Below are positions 63,881 to 64,000 of a stretch of 64,000 bases of DNA, piece after piece. The notes below the pieces were generated by a model that saw nothing but the letters and a program-made list of their open reading frames with translations, was not told the DNA's origin and did not search any database. Position 1 is the stretch's first letter. Each line of letters opens with the position of its first letter. The translations under genes and the position numbers were made by a program. The stretch is from Agrypnia vestita (lineage: Eukaryota > Arthropoda > Insecta > Trichoptera > Phryganeidae). The DNA lies in assembly GCA_016648135.1 (NCBI GenBank), contig JADDOH010001544.1, positions 62,001 through 126,000 on the forward strand, given 5' to 3'.

Positions 63881-64000
63881 AAAAATAATTTAATTTATTA
63901 TTTGTTTGTATCTACTTATTAATTACACCTACATCTTTCGGAAAAACTTTTCCATCGTCAGGGTGTTTTAGAAATGTCAAAATATTAAAATGAATTATGT
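63880..64000 (-). mobile_element. Penelope-like terminal segment, cut by the window end
   Basis: On minus the hammerhead is followed by GTGTAATTAATAAGTAGATA-CAAACAAATAATAAA, similar to the downstream arm at 19534-19579. The preceding TTTGACATTTCTAAA parallels ATTGACATTTAAAA near 19437. The unit continues beyond the window. Confidence 0.5.
63925..63966 (-). ncRNA. Minimal hammerhead ribozyme motif, second copy
   Basis: Same 42-nt layout as 19492-19533: ACACC, CTGACGA, GGAAA-AGTT-TTTCC, GAAA, GATGTA, GGTGT. Two bases differ: one in loop II (harmless) and C to G directly after GAAA, which breaks the single C-G pair of helix III and the ACATGT palindrome. It is therefore probably weaker than the first copy. 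Confidence 0.6.

Overview
This 64 kb window is AT-rich eukaryotic, almost certainly arthropod (insect) genomic DNA. The grounds are: no long open reading frames; dense, decayed transposable elements of insect type (mariner, hAT, piggyBac-like, Tc1-like, RTE/Jockey-like LINEs, tRNA-derived SINEs, Penelope-like ends); and a perfect (TTAGG)10 tract, which is the canonical arthropod telomere unit. The order is not settled by the sequence. I found no host gene that I can name. The longest coding relic is a mariner transposase.

Layout. 0-5 kb: a short open stretch ending in a 2A-type motif (DVENNPGP) behind a good splice-acceptor-like sequence, then RTE-like LINE tails. 5-19 kb: LINE 3' ends (one split by a SINE), LTR relics with 4-bp target duplications, a piggyBac-like 5' end, a 34-bp palindromic insertion with a 9-bp target duplication, and a 224-bp hAT-type MITE inserted with an 8-bp duplication into a long inverted repeat. 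19-25 kb: an inverted repeat enclosing a well-formed minimal hammerhead ribozyme, a Jockey-like LINE, and an LTR relic. 25-35 kb: SINEs, an 85-bp x 11.8 minisatellite, a nearly complete mariner (1,286 bp, TA duplication) that is dead by two point changes, a foldback element beside it, the (TTAGG)10 tract, and a LINE split by a hAT element. 35-50 kb: three copies of an unnamed ~0.5-0.7 kb repeat, a SINE split by a 404-bp hAT-like element with an 8-bp duplication, a tRNA-like structured insertion, and LINE relics. 50-64 kb: a less AT-rich, unassigned block with stacked hairpins, more LINE ends, a long-terminal-inverted-repeat element, a recent 122-bp tandem duplication, a Tc1-like transposase relic, and a second hammerhead (minus strand) at the window edge.

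These elements do not form a pathway; they record successive insertion. The nesting gives relative ages: SINE, hAT and MITE copies sit inside older LINE, SINE and Penelope-like sequence. The observations I would follow first are the hammerhead/Penelope-like structures, the orphan 2A motif, the TIR-only 34-bp insertion and the interstitial telomeric tract. All family assignments come from reading motifs by eye; no database search was possible.
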